Counted from the first letter of the stretch, positions 24,562 to 36,521 are shown. The stretch: DNA of 64,000 nucleotides from Otatea glauca (GCA_036346275.1 CM070728.1:17384723-17448722), one strand, 5' to 3'. The notes: a model not told the origin generated them from the letters alone. Numbers and translations: made by a program.

Positions 24562-26027
24562 CAAAGGTTTCAAATTTTGGTTTCGGAATAAATTTCGTCC
24601 CGGGCCGGATAACGAAATTTCGGCGAAATTTCGAAATTTCGGAATTATTTCGGACAAAATTTGAATTTGAAAATTCAAATCCGGTCCAATCCGGAAAAAA
24701 AAACCGAAATTCGGCGAAAAAACCCGAAATTTCGGGCGAAATATCCGAAATTTCGGGTTTTTTGCACTAGCTGAAAAATGGTCTAAACGTTATCGAAAAG
24801 TTTTGAATTTTTTTTGGAGGTTCCTTACACAATGCTGATGTTCTCACAAAAATTTCAGCTGATTATCACACATGAGGAATTTTTAAAAATTCGGAGAGTG
24901 GTACTGTCGTGATAAAACATTGACCGACAAGTTTGATCGGAATGGAAAATGGTACAAATCAAGTTATAAAATGTTGAAATTTTTTTTGAATGGTTATGAT
25001 CCATAACTAATGTTCTCATAAAAATTTCAGCTGATTATCACATGTGAGGAATTTTTAAAAATTCGGAGAGTGGCGCTGTCCTGATAGAACACTGATCGAC
25101 AAGTTTGATCCGAATGGAAAATGATACAAATGAAGTTAGAAACTGTTGAAATTTTTTGTGCATGGTTATGATGTATCTATAATGCTCTCATAAAATTTTC
25201 AGATGATGATCAAACTTTATGAATTTTTAAAAATTCGAACAGTACTACTGCCATGTTAAAAGGCTTACCGGCAAACTTGAACAAAATGAAAAATTATGTA
25301 AAGCATAATTTTTTTTGAAAATTTAAAAAATGGTGATAAGGAAGTTCTTAATATCCCATAAAAATTTTGATTCACGATCACACTCCAGTGAATCTATAAA
25401 ATTCCTACAAGGCACAATACCATTTATGTTTTTTTCTTTTTGATTTTTGAAATATAATATAACAAACGAAGTTCAATGCTTACATAGATTTGATTGACCA
25501 AACAAACAAAGTTGAATTTTTTTGAAAAATTTATATAATGTTACTGAGTCAATTATTAATCTCTCAAAAAAATTTAGATCATAATCACACTCAAGAAAAT
25601 TTATAAAATTCTGACAATATAACTGTCCCAATTATGTTCATTCTGTTTTTGATTTTTTAAAGATAACAAATGAAGTTAAATTATTTTGAAATTTTTTATG
25701 TATGATCCTAATCAATTAATTATGTTACCATAAAATTTTCAGATTATTATCATCCTTTTACAATTTTATAAAAATCTGACAGTGTTTCTGCCAAAATTTT
25801 AAAATGTTTAAAAAATTAGGTTTTTCAACAAATTTTCATAGGAGATGACTTTCCTAAGGATTATTGGACCAAATCCGGCCCTAAAACTTTCAAAACCGGC
25901 CAAAAAAACACAAAATTTCGGATTTTACTGTAGCAATTTCAAATTTTCTTTAAATTTTTTTTCCGGCCGGTACTTGAGATCTCGGGGTGGTCCGAAATCC
26001 GAAATTTCGCCGAAATTTTGAACCTTG
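24562..26027. mobile_element. Non-autonomous hAT-like element, copy 2
   Basis: The ends are CAAAGGTTTCAAATTTTGG and CCGAAATTTTGAACCTTG. The flanks GCCTGGCA and GCTGGCA look like a damaged target duplication. The AAATTTCGG-rich ends match copy 1 at 12 kb in inverse orientation (this right end matches the left end of copy 1). The body has about six diverged direct repeats of 160-207 bp. AAAATTTCAG-like blocks start near 24851, 25021, 25195, 25355, 25562 and 25732. No transposase. Confidence 0.7.
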
Positions 26028-26514
26028 CTGGCAAGCATCTTGTTCCCATCTCCCCTCTCTCTCTCTCTCTTTCTCAGATGCCACGCTCGCACTGCTACCA
26101 ATGCTCTAATCAAACGCCGGTAAAATTCATCAACTCGGCAAAGAGATCCTCGTGGTTCCGTAAATTCATCGATAGCTCCTACTAACCTATTTTTCAAAGA
26201 GGCCCTCATGCTTTCAAAAAATTGTGATTTTTTTGAAAAATTATGTATAACCCTAGACCAAACGCTCCACCAAATTAGCGCAACGTATCGCGCGTCTCTA
26301 CCTAGTCATAATCATGCCGCGAAAACTTCATAAACCATCAAAGAGTAACAAGAGAGATTAAAAATACCTCTTATCGTCTTTTTCTGATGTGATGTGTGGT
26401 TCCGCCATCCATTGCGTTAAAATTTTGATTAAACAAACACGCATCTTGCCTAACAAAACCACACCACACCTAAGCACCCTATTCCGTCGGACAAAATTGC
26501 CCCTTGTTACTCTA
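26028..26514. other. No gene seen
   Basis: Contains a short CT run (about 26057-26074). A minus-strand open frame over 25925-26209 is not recognised. Confidence 0.35.
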
Positions 26515-26875
26515 TACTAGTATAGTGTCCTATCTTCCAGTTTTCTTTTCCCAACACGTAATATATAGTCTTTTCCTTTTCTAGAACGTTTGTTTTCTTT
26601 TCCTTAATTCCATGATATTTGTTTCCTTTTCCTTGAGATGATGCTGGAGGTAGGGGAGATCTGTTGTGGGCCACAGGGATGAGTTAGACACATTAAACAA
26701 TGGCCATCGGATGTGGGTGAGTAAAGCTGAGGAAAGATCTGAGAGGTTAATTTTGATGGAGGCAAGTTTTTGGGGACGTTTCGTTGGGTGCATGAAGGTT
26801 AGGCATCTCTAGTGGGGTGTATTATTTAGGGTGAACGTAGAAAAGAATGCTTAGGTGCATTATAAAAGGGTATAG
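26515..26875 (+). repeat. Dispersed 0.36-kb repeat, inverted partner at 60 kb
   Basis: The sequence from ACTAGTATAGTGTCC to AAAAGGGTATAG matches 60010-60376 in opposite orientation over its whole length, with moderate divergence. Shared features are AACACGTAATATATAG, AAACAATGGCCATCGGAT-like and TGCATGAAGGTTA blocks. No coding content. Probably a MITE-class or derived element. Confidence 0.65.
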
Positions 26876-27243
26876 AAACAGTTGCACCGTTACCAAATCT
26901 ATCACTGTCTGTTCCGCCCCCCTAATTACCAGAGCTGTAAACTTCTCCGTTCGAAACCAACACTACACTATCAAGTCCGCTCCTAGGCCATTAACAAATA
27001 ATCCCTTCTCCTCTCTCTTCACGATATCTCTACCGTTGCGTAACAAATTGATGGGCAGGATTTATGCTGGCACTGGACAGATTCCCTGCAGTCCCATGAG
27101 AACTGCACCCACACGGACTGTTCAATAAAAAAACGACCGTTCAGAATTTCTAAGAACATTGTGATGATTTTGCACCGCACGAAAATTCTGCAGCAGATAC
27201 TGTAGCATCATACTGTTCATTGATCCGAGCCGCGTGTTACCTT
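26876..27243. other. No gene seen
   Basis: Short spacer between repeats with balanced composition and no recognisable frame. Confidence 0.3.
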
Positions 27244-28581
27244 CAGGGTTAAACAAACCGACGAAAATCGGTCGTTTTTCGCGAAAACCGCCTGTGCCGA
27301 GCCGGTTCGACAATTAAAACCGTTCGGTTGAATAGTAAATTTAAAAAAAATCAAAGAAATTTAGCAAAAAGTGTCAAAAAATCTGTGCAGTTCTGAGGTA
27401 ATCCTAATGATTCTATAAAATTTTTAGATTATCATCAGATACGTACATTTTTAAAAATTCTGACAGTGATACTATCACAATATATGCTTTTCAGTTTTTT
27501 ATTTTCTAGAGGCATAAAATGAAGTCTAATATTTCTTAAACTTTTTTTGTGATGTTATAACATCATTAAAATGATTATGTAAAATTTTCAGATGATGATC
27601 AGATATGTGTATTTTTTAAAATTCTGAAAGTGTTATTATCATTGTATATGCTCTTCTGTTTTTGATTTTATATGGGCACTAAATGAAGTCTAATATTTCT
27701 GAAAATTTTAGTACATGATACTTTGGCACTATTTATATTTTTATTAAAATTTTAGAATATAATAAATCTTTTAATATTTATAAAAATCTGACAGTGTATT
27801 TGTTCCTTTTCATTAATTGCTGTTTTAGATTTTTTAGAAGAAATAAATGATTTAAAAAATTGTACAAATTTCTCCGAGGTATTTTATAGATTAATTGGGA
27901 TTTTTTTGTTAATTTTTTTGCAATTTTTTCTTATATTTTCACCATTTTTCCTTCTGTCATCGGTTTTCGACATTCCGTTAATGTAGGTCGAACATGCCAT
28001 TTCTACGATAATGGAAGAGTGAAAAAACTATGTTTATGTCTACTCCACAATTTCAATTGAAAAGTATTATAATGTAAATGGTGTTGACAAGTGAATGGTA
28101 GTGAAATTGCGAATGATTTTGCTTTGTGGTTATCTAAATGCCAATTTTTGCACTTGTGTGATTGTAGTATTGCAATGAAAGATTATTTATTGACATATTA
28201 TTGCTAAATACATAACTTACAACCTCCAATTCTCTAAAATATAGCAAAGGTCATGTCGATTTTTTTCAAATTTAAGAGAGATTATTTTGGAATTTTTTCA
28301 CATTTTTACATACCTTATTTATATATTTATTACATTTTTATCAATTTTAGACTTCCCTGTATTTCTACAAATTTTACAATATTTTTTGTATTTTTTTCCT
28401 AATTTTCCATCTTTGGGCGGTTTTTGCGGTTTTCTCTAAAAATCGCTCGATTTTTCACGAAAATCGAATGATTTTTCGTCAAAAACCGCGATTTTCGCAG
28501 TCTTATTTGATCAAAATTTAAAATTTTCGAAATTTCAAATTATTCGATTTTTCGTGATTTTAAAACGAAATTGTGAACCTG
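27244..28581. mobile_element. Non-autonomous hAT-like element, copy 3 (diverged)
   Basis: Starts CAGGGTTAAAC and ends TTGTGAACCTG. The flanks GTTACCTT and ATCACCTC match at 5 of 8 positions. Near each end is a run of GAAAATCG / CGATTTTTCG-type sub-repeats. The body has about three direct repeats of roughly 163 bp (AAAATTTT-CAGATGATGATCAG blocks near 27415, 27580 and 27740) shared with copies 1 and 2. Confidence 0.6.
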
Positions 28582-28862
28582 ATCACCTCCTTCGGTCAGT
28601 CCTTGCTTATAAGGGCCGCAGCAAGGTATCCCTGTCCGCTGGCAGACTATGATGCCGTACAGGTAATGGAGACGATGCGTGGTCTAACATTTGTCCATAT
28701 CGTAAGAAACGTATTTGACTTCGCCTTGACAAAATTGTGTTGTCTCACTAGCAAGTGGCCCTAAGCACTGATGGATTGCTTGGCCCCACTCTGTCAGTGA
28801 ACGTATTGATAGTATTGTAGCATAAATCTTTGGCACTCGCCGTGTGTGCTGTACTGCTGTCT
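28582..28862. other. Spacer upstream of the MITE, possible distal promoter of the RING gene
   Basis: Balanced composition. No gene or clear motif was identified. Confidence 0.3.
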
Positions 28863-29683
28863 AGAGGTGGGCGTCGTGCCGAACCGGGCCGGTCCGGCAC
28901 GGGTCCATCGTGCTTCGATGTTCGAATCGTCGGCCGCGACGGCCCGTCGTGCTCGTCGTCGTGTTGCGTTGCGCGCCAGCAGCCGCTTTCTAGCGAGCCG
29001 AGCACTGATCCATTTATGCGCCGTCTGCGCCGCCTGCACCGACCCATTTTGCACTATTTCAACGAGAGGAAAAGAGCCGGAGATCATAGAATTAAGGCAG
29101 TGAATGCAAATATTATGAGAAAAAGAACTAAACTTTATTTATTATCGAACAATTACATAGAGCGAGAAAGATGTGCTCAATACGGACGAGAGAGGGGAGA
29201 ATGGGCGAGAAAGAGAGTGAGCGAGATAGACGAGAGAGATTGAGAGAGACTGGTGAGAAAAAGAGCTAAGAGAGATTGAGAGGGACGAGCGAGAGAGAGC
29301 AGCTTCTTGCACCGTCTCTCAATCTCTCTTAGCTCTCTCTCTCCTGTTTTGTCCGTCTCTCTCAGGTGTTAGCGATAGGGGTGACGTTCATGCTACTGGG
29401 TGCATCCATGACGGTCATGCTCTGTGAGTCAGTGACCTTCATGTTAGACTTCTTCCTCATGCCCTGGATCATCAGGCTCAGTATAGCCCATTCTACAGTG
29501 TTGTACCTTGCCGGGCTGCCCATCGTGCCTGATTCTCGAGCCCGGCACGACCCGTGCTACAGTGTCGTGCCGGCCCGACACAGTCCACTTCGTGTCGGAT
29601 CGGGCTTCGTACCGAACCGTAACATCGTGCCTCGGACCGGGCAAAAAAAAAAAAAAAAAAGCCCAGCCCGAGTGCCCACCTCT
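28863..29683. mobile_element. hAT-type MITE upstream of the RING-H2 gene
   Basis: The ends are AGAGGTGGGCGTCG and CGAGTGCCCACCTCT. They are flanked by GCTGTCTA and GCTGTCCA, an 8-bp target duplication with one mismatch. Terminal GGGCCGG/CCGGGC-rich blocks and an 18-A run lie inside. 29180-29350 is rich in GAGAGA and contains a perfect hairpin. No transposase. It ends 208 bp before the RING gene ATG. Confidence 0.75.
29262..29336. repeat. Perfect 21-bp inverted repeat with a 33-nt loop
   Basis: The arm 29262-29282 (starts AGAGCTAAGAG) pairs exactly with 29316-29336 (ends CTCTTAGCTCT). It lies inside the hAT-type MITE. Confidence 0.85.
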
Positions 29684-29833
29684 GCTGTCCAGCTCCACCC
29701 CCAATTGCTGCCGCTACATTTGCCTAACCTTTTACCAAACCCAACAACGACCAATCCACTCCATGTCTCCACTCTCCAGTCTCCACCCCCACCGCATCAC
29801 ACCGCCACCCCCTCGCGCACGCGGTCATCCCCC

Positions 29834-29884
29834 ATGCGCGCCGTCGCCGAGCCCGTGCCGCTGCCGCCGTCCGATCCGCGCTAG
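29834..29884 (+). other. Upstream ORF before the RING-H2 gene
   Basis: A 16-codon frame (MRAVAEPVPLPPSDPR) ends with TAG at 29882-29884, 7 nt before the chosen start codon and out of frame with it. It may lower translation of the main frame. Whether it is transcribed is unknown. Confidence 0.4.
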
Positions 29885-29891
29885 CCGAGTC

Positions 29892-30953
29892 ATGTACGGG
29901 GTCCGCCCGAGTGGCGGCCACGAGACCGTCACCGTCAACTGCACGGCCAACGCGATCGACTGCCTCCCGCTCTGCTCCGGCGCCGACTGCTCCGCCTACG
30001 CGGCACTCCCGCCGCCGTTCCAACCGTTCCCGCGAGCGCCGACTGCCGCCGACCGCCACGTGCCCGTGCGCCTCCTCCTCATCGTCTCCCTCCTCTCCGC
30101 GTGCCTGTTCCTCTCTCTCGCACTCTCCACGCTCCTCCTCTACCGCCGCCGCCTCCTCCTGCGGCAGCGGCGGCGGGCTGCCACCGCGCCGCTGCCCCAC
30201 GACGATGGGTTCGGTGATGGGGACGAGGAGGCGGGGGGCGGCGGAGGGGCGGTGCACCACGTGTGGTACATCCGTACGGTGGGGCTCGACGAGGCCACCA
30301 TCGCGTCCATAGCCACCGCGGATTACCGCGGCGGCGTGGGATGGGGAGGGGACTGCGCGGTGTGCCTCGGCGAGTTCCGCGAAGGCGAGCTGGTCCGCCT
30401 CCTTCCACGGTGTGCGCACCCCTTCCATGCTCCCTGCATCGACACCTGGCTCCGAGCCCACGTCAACTGCCCGCTCTGCCGCTCCCCCGTCGTCGTTCCC
30501 TCCGATCTCACCGCCGCGGTGACCGAGGCTGAGGCGGAGGGCGGCGAAGCGGAGGAGGACCAGGTGTTTGACGAAATGTCACTGTCGGAATCACAGGCCG
30601 AGGGCTCCGAGGTCTCTTCGGACACTCGAAGTGAGGAGACAGCAGCTGCAGCGGAGGAGAATGGAAGGGCGACGCCCAAACCAATACGGCGCTCAGCGTC
30701 CACGGGCTCTCCATTATTCCTCATGGTTGTGCCTGAAGCTCAGGATGACACCGTGCAGGTTAATTGCAAATTACCGAAGGTTAGAAATACGAGGTTCTTC
30801 AGGGTGAAGGAGAAGGAGCCAGTAGGGACGTCTTCATCCTCTTGTCAGGCAGGCCAGTTTGGGATTGGCAGGTCGATGTCAAGCAACGGTATGGGGATTC
30901 TTCTCACGGAATGGGCGCTCCAGTGGAACCGTGCTGCCACTATGAGTCGGTGA
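29892..30953 (+). CDS. ATL-type RING-H2 E3 ubiquitin ligase
   Basis: 353 residues, single exon, very GC-rich. A short N-terminal extracytoplasmic part has four cysteines. A membrane segment follows at about 60-84 (RLLLIVSLLSACLFLSLALS), then basic residues. The GLD motif, typical of the ATL family, is at 131-133. The RING-H2 domain is at 155-196 with spacing C-x2-C-x15-C-x-H-x2-H-x2-C-x10-C-x2-C, all eight zinc ligands present. The acidic/serine-rich C-terminal tail looks disordered. ATL proteins pass ubiquitin from E2 to membrane-linked targets, often in defence or stress. The start at 29892 was chosen because the sequence before it is proline-rich and leader-like. An in-frame ATG at 29763 would add 43 residues. 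Confidence 0.9.
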   Translation: MYGVRPSGGHETVTVNCTANAIDCLPLCSGADCSAYAALPPPFQPFPRAPTAADRHVPVRLLLIVSLLSACLFLSLALSTLLLYRRRLLLRQRRRAATAPLPHDDGFGDGDEEAGGGGGAVHHVWYIRTVGLDEATIASIATADYRGGVGWGGDCAVCLGEFREGELVRLLPRCAHPFHAPCIDTWLRAHVNCPLCRSPVVVPSDLTAAVTEAEAEGGEAEEDQVFDEMSLSESQAEGSEVSSDTRSEETAAAAEENGRATPKPIRRSASTGSPLFLMVVPEAQDDTVQVNCKLPKVRNTRFFRVKEKEPVGTSSSSCQAGQFGIGRSMSSNGMGILLTEWALQWNRAATMSR

Positions 30954-31772
30954 GATTTTACTGTCAAGGGGGGGTGCAGCCTCAGCAAAGCCGGGAGCTG
31001 GTAGTGTTTCAGTGTCCGTTGATAGAAAGTGTACACCAGAAAACCGAAGTAGCTCTTAAAGAAAATCTCCTTTGAGATGTGTGAGTCGACAAGAGTAATT
31101 GTGGGGTGATAAGTATTTCTTGAGTTGATGAGCTCATGTTAACTCATACCTCCCAAGTTGGCTGTACCATAGTATCAAGCTTGGGTCAAGTGAATTTTGG
31201 GGAAGAAGCTGAAGTTTTGCTACTTCATAAATTATGTAGAAATCATGCAAGAAGGAGTGGACTATTTCCTATATCAATGTTTATTTGTTTTAAAAAGGGA
31301 AGGTGCAAATGTTGTAAGATCAAGAATCTGTAGGTTGCGAGGGCCAACAATTGCTGATGGTAGCGTATGATATTGTTAGACGTGTGTTTTGTATGGAACT
31401 ATGGATAGCATTGTGCTCATATCAAATGAGAACTTACACTAGTAATTCAACATTTGATAGGCTTATTTTTCATATGGATATTAATAACTAGTTAGCATAA
31501 TTGGTAATTGGATGTCTAGTGAGTTAACATATTAGCAGCTTTAGCTTGTGAGCTCTTCTTGTTGGCAGGATATACATGAACTGAAAAAATGCAATGCTGT
31601 GGTGTCTGGTGTGCTCCTGCGGTTTAAGAAGGGAAGATGCACCAGATTGAGGTACCTGATTTATCATGTTTTCACTTTGTCACATGTGCTGGTATCTCGT
31701 TTAACATGCGAAAAGCTCAGTATAAAGTTCTGTACATTTTAAACAAGATGGATATTGGATAATTTGAACACT
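30954..31772. other. 3' flank of the RING gene
   Basis: Probably includes the 3' untranslated region. Two short similar stretches (TTTAAAAAGGGAAGGTGCA near 31289 and TTTAAGAAGGGAAGATGCA near 31622) suggest a small old duplication. No second gene was seen. Confidence 0.4.
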
Positions 31773-31885
31773 TAGGGCCTGTTTGGGTAGGGGGATTTGG
31801 ATCCAATTCCTTAGGATTTAATTCAAATTTGAACTAAATCCCAAAAATTTCCATAGCAATCCCCCTCATCCAAACACCCCCTTGG
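31773..31885. mobile_element. Tourist-like MITE
   Basis: About 113 bp with inverted ends TTAGGGCCTGTTTGGG and TCCAAACACCCCC. GGGCCTGTTTGG is a common end of Tourist-type (PIF/Harbinger) MITEs in grasses. The core is an AT-rich palindrome around AATTCAAATTTGAAC. Confidence 0.65.
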
Positions 31886-33988
31886 TACTTAGATATAGTT
31901 ATCATCCCAAGATTTGCTATGATTTTTCAGTTTGTCCTTGGCCTTTCTTAATGGCTGACTGGCTGAGTGGCTGTGTACACGCCATTCAATGTTTTAAGGC
32001 ATATTTAAATAAAACACTATTTAGTTGCTTATAAAATCGTATTTCTTTTCATGTATAGAAAGATATTTTGTGATGAAGTGACGAACGGACAAAACTTGAC
32101 TACAATTACCGCCCAGCTATAAACGAACTTGCCTTTTATGTTTCTTAACTCAACTCAGTTTTGGTCATTTTTATGTTACAGCTACCAGCCATGTCCATTT
32201 CTCTCTTAATAATTCTATTAGTAGAAAATGCTAAAGTTGCTTTTTAAAACCACTCTAGAGCCCTGTTTCAATGTATTAGCCATTAGGGGCATTCCCTATG
32301 CTGTTCGCAGGCTTTTAATGGTTTCTGACATGACAAGCTGGGTTTGGCAAAGATAACACAACTGTTAATTTCTGTGTGCTTTCCATTACAACAACTGTTC
32401 AGGTGAACTACTAGACTGAGTAGGAGGTGCATAGTGAGGAACAAGCCTGCCAATGCATGCTTAATAAAGTTGAGTAATCTATTTATTTTCTGGGAATTGG
32501 TGGGTAACACATGCCTCTCATCTTCTTTATTATGAAAAAAGTACGGGATCACTACATCAAAATTCTGATCTATGTTCTTCAAGTTATATTACACATTTAC
32601 ACTGGAGAACTCATAAATATCACATAAACATGCCAACTGTCAAGAAATTCACTTAAGAATCCTTAAGTTTCTGGGTTATAAAGAATTTAATAATCTATAA
32701 CTATGTTCTCAAATCACACTTTAGAGTTTGCTTGTATGCACCACAATATTTATTAATGTGATTTGAGGAAACATGTTAAATTCTGGTTATCAAACATCTA
32801 AAAGACTAATGAATTTTTACCAGCCACTTTGTTTATTCTAATGTATGAAAGAAATTTTCTTCCGTATCAGTTGTACTTGTGTTTTAGAATTGATGTTTAA
32901 GTTTGTCTCGGATGGTACATGGTCGGCCCCTATACCTATAGCCGCTTTCAACATTCTTGTATGAGATCTCAGAATAGGGAATGCAGATGCCTGAAAGGAA
33001 CTTGGATTGTCAATATGTTGAAGCTTTCACCAGCAAATTTCTTCAAAGCGATGATTCACCATCCATGTACCTCCAAATTCCTTTCTTGATAGGTGTGCAA
33101 AGTACGTCATTTTGTTCTGGTGCTAAAGCGTAGAGGGAGTTGTCTTTCATGATAAAATGTTACACCAATTAACCGACAATGGATTTTAGATTTTGATTGG
33201 TCTTTTACCAAGGTGCTGCTGCTGGTCCATGTTTTGTTCACTTTGGCAACCACTGAAAAATCCACTCATACTTTTTATCCCCCCTCCTCTTTCGTCCTCC
33301 TACATCCTTGTCTTCCCCTCTTCCTGTTTCCCGTCCCTCTTTCCAAGTGGATTTATTTATTAGGAATTCAGGCATACGAAAATTGTGCATCTGTTAAGCT
33401 GTCTATTTGTTGTTTCTTTCCTAGCTATTTGATGGGGTCATCTCTGCTGATCTCCAGTTGTCCACAGGCCACTTTAGTTGCTACTGACTAATGAGAAACA
33501 ACATTATACATTTATAAGTGTAACATACGTACATTTATGGTTCGATGTGCCTAATTACATTTGCTTTCTTATCTTACTCTCCCTACATACCTCAATGTAT
33601 ATGGGGGTCTTCAGTTGAAAGTTGAGAAAAAAAAAACATTAACAATTCAATATTTTGAACCAGTAGCTACATGGTAGAACAGTGCTTTCCCCCCCAAAGT
33701 CTTTTTGTACCTGCATAACTCCATTTAATATACACAGTAGATCTGATACAAGGATCTTCCTGATGAAGATAATCTCTCTCAACCGAGCGAAGCTATATAT
33801 TCTTGCCCTTCTTTTTATAAAAAAACCCACTTATTTATATTCTTGTTTTTTAGAAAAGATTTATATTCTTGCTAAGCTGCTTGCACGGGAGATTTTTGAG
33901 ATCCAATTGGTGGGCCGAGTGTAACTAAATGTGGGCCGAGCCTTGCTGGAAACAAGGTAACAAACCCTGCATGTCCACAGAAGGCGTT
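31886..33988. other. Intergenic between the RING and P450 genes, no gene seen
   Basis: AT-rich with short frames only. No domain, repeat or RNA gene was recognised. The two flanking genes converge (plus strand then minus strand), so both 3' ends face this region. Confidence 0.45.
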
Positions 33989-34600
33989 CTAATGACCCGA
34001 CCGCGGCGTCGCGACGGCACGGAGCGGAGTCTTCTTCCGCGACGTCAACCCTGAGGTCTCCTCCATATCCAGCTCCGCCTCTCCCTCCGGCAGGTCCCAG
34101 TCGAACTGTCCCACGAGGTTGGCGAGCGCAAGCTCCGCCATGGATATGGCGAAGTTGACCCCCGGGCACATCCTCCGCCCGGCGCCGAACGGTATGAACT
34201 CAAAATGGCGGCCCCGGAAATCTAGCCCGCTGTCGACGAACCTCTCCGGCCTGAAATCCTCCGGCGACTCCCAAACTTGAGGGTCCCTCGATATGGCCCA
34301 CGTGTTAACGATCAGCCTGGTATTGCTTGGGACGTCGTACTGCTTGATCCTCGTGGGTTGCATGGACTCGCGCGGGAGCAGGAGTGGCGCCGGCGAGTGC
34401 AGCCGCAACGTCTCCTTTACCACGGCTCTCAGGTAGTCCATGGCAAGCAAATCTTGCTCAGCGATAATCGCCGTGTTGGTGCTTACAAATTGCCTTACTT
34501 CGTATTGTAGCCTTCGCATGGCTTCCTTGTTGCGGAGCAGCTCTGCCATGGCCCATTCTAGGAAGATGATTGTCGCGTCTGTCCCTGCTCCAAACAAGTC

Positions 34601-35647
34601 CTGCATGGCATATATTCCCAAAGCAACATCGCCTTCAAGTTGTTAATAAACGAGAACACGTCGTTAATTAATGCATGGCCTATCTATACAACAGACAGCT
34701 AGTATTTCCACAAAAATAAGAAAAAAAAGGTTTTCCATTTGTAACGTGACTGATTTTCTTAAGCATAACTCGTATTTTTTATCCATTGGATGAACGTCTG
34801 ATTATATGACACATCAATCTCTATACAAATCTAATGGACACAAAAATTAGCTTAAGAGTTAAGAAAATTCCAGCCGCCTTAGAAATAGAAAATCTGAACA
34901 ACTAAAAATCCCCCCCCCCCCCTCACGGACCAGAATATATATTATTCTTTTCTTTTCTTTTTTTGTTCTTGACACCTGACATGAATGAATGATATAGTCC
35001 TAATCATAAGACTAGCTAGCAGCCACTGTCGCTGCCACCACCCCAACCCAACCACACTTCTTGTCCCCGTTGTCTTGCCAGCACTAGGCCACCGTGTCTG
35101 CCACCTCCAGGCTTGGAGGTGGTGCTGGCACCACCTGCTCCTTCGTGACCACCTCACTCATCGACTCAGCACCACTGTCGACCGCTTTCCACCGTTTCAA
35201 CACCTAACTCGATCTCTTCTTCTTTTTCACTAATATCCTCAAGTGCCTAGTACTCTCCTTCGGGTGCATGATTGACAGAACCTAAGGCTGGGAAGTCTGG
35301 TGAACCTCGAGACCTAATCGGTAACCGTAGCACGATATTGCTAGAGCAGGAATGCCGGTTCAGATTAAAGGACCCAGAAATCGACCGATATTTGGTGAGA
35401 AATCAGTAGATGGAAGAAATATCAAACCAGTTAATTTATCTATCTATAAAAATATTATTAAAATATAGAAAAATATTTTGGTGTATTAAGATTATAACGG
35501 TGCAGATCTGTTAGATATATATTAAAGTTATTACAGTTGCATAACAAATACAATTCTATTTTCATATACATACATACGTATTGTAACATCTAGCTGTGTA
35601 ATTGCGTGAAAATTTTGGCTAGTTATTAATTAATTAACTAATGTTAC
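34601..35647 (-). other. P450 intron with a possible MITE
   Basis: 1047 bp. 34735-34875 shows imperfect inverted arms (ATTTTCTTAAGC and its near complement TTAAGAAAAT), suggesting a decayed MITE. A poly-C run (12 Cs) is at 34911-34922, and a CCACCTCC/GGAGGTGG palindrome near 35100-35122. Confidence 0.45.
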
Positions 35648-36521
35648 CTCCAGGATCGCCTTGACATTGTCCTTGGTGAGCCGGTACTCCTCTGTCCCAG
35701 GTGAATACTTCTGAAGCGACAGCAACACATGCACGAACCCGTACGTCTCCAGTCTCCCTGCTCGCGTCGCGTCATCGATAATCTCCTCTAGAATCCTAAT
35801 CGATCCTCTCGAACGCCCTCCTCACCCTGGCGTCGGTGCCGTCCAGTGCGCTCACCCACGCCAGCCACGGGAAGAAGTCACCGAAGTGGAACATCCCGAG
35901 CAGCGCATTGGTCTCCTCGAGCAGCGTGTCCACCTTTGAGCGCCACCCCTCGCCGCCGGAGGCACGCAGGCCGAGCACGATCCGCCCGACGGCATCCTTG
36001 GCGAAGCCGCTCAGGAGCTCGGTCAAGTGGACGATGCCAGTGCCACCGCCACCGCCGTGGGCTTCACACGCTTCTTGCTCCACCCGTCGAACCAACGCCT
36101 CCACCTCCTCCTCCCTTATGGCACGGTAGGTCTGTACCCTCCTAGGGCCGAGGAGGTGGTGCACGCACATCTTGCGAGCGTGCCGCCAGTACGGGCCGTC
36201 AGGCGCAAAGGCAATGTCTGTGCAGCCGTATAGGAGCTTTCTCGGGACGGCGAGCGACGGACGGTTGCCGAACACGTGGTACTGCGCTTGCAACACCTCG
36301 CGCGCCGCGTCCGCGGAGGAGACAACGATGGTGGGCACTTGGCCGAGGCGGAGGAGCATGACGGGACCGTGGACTGCGGCAAGCGCACTCAGCGAGCGGT
36401 GCGGGGACGTGCCGATCTGGTGAAGGTTGCCGACGAGAGGGAGCCGCCTAGCTGAGGGCGGGGGGACGTTGCCGCTGAGATATTTCTTGGTTTTGGAGAG
36501 GGAAAGTACCAGCATATATGA

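Noticed and set aside
29508..29891. N-terminal extension of the RING-H2 frame
   Set aside because: The extra residues come from the MITE and a proline/serine-rich leader. The ATL-like protein makes sense from 29892, although the ATG at 29763 cannot be fully excluded.
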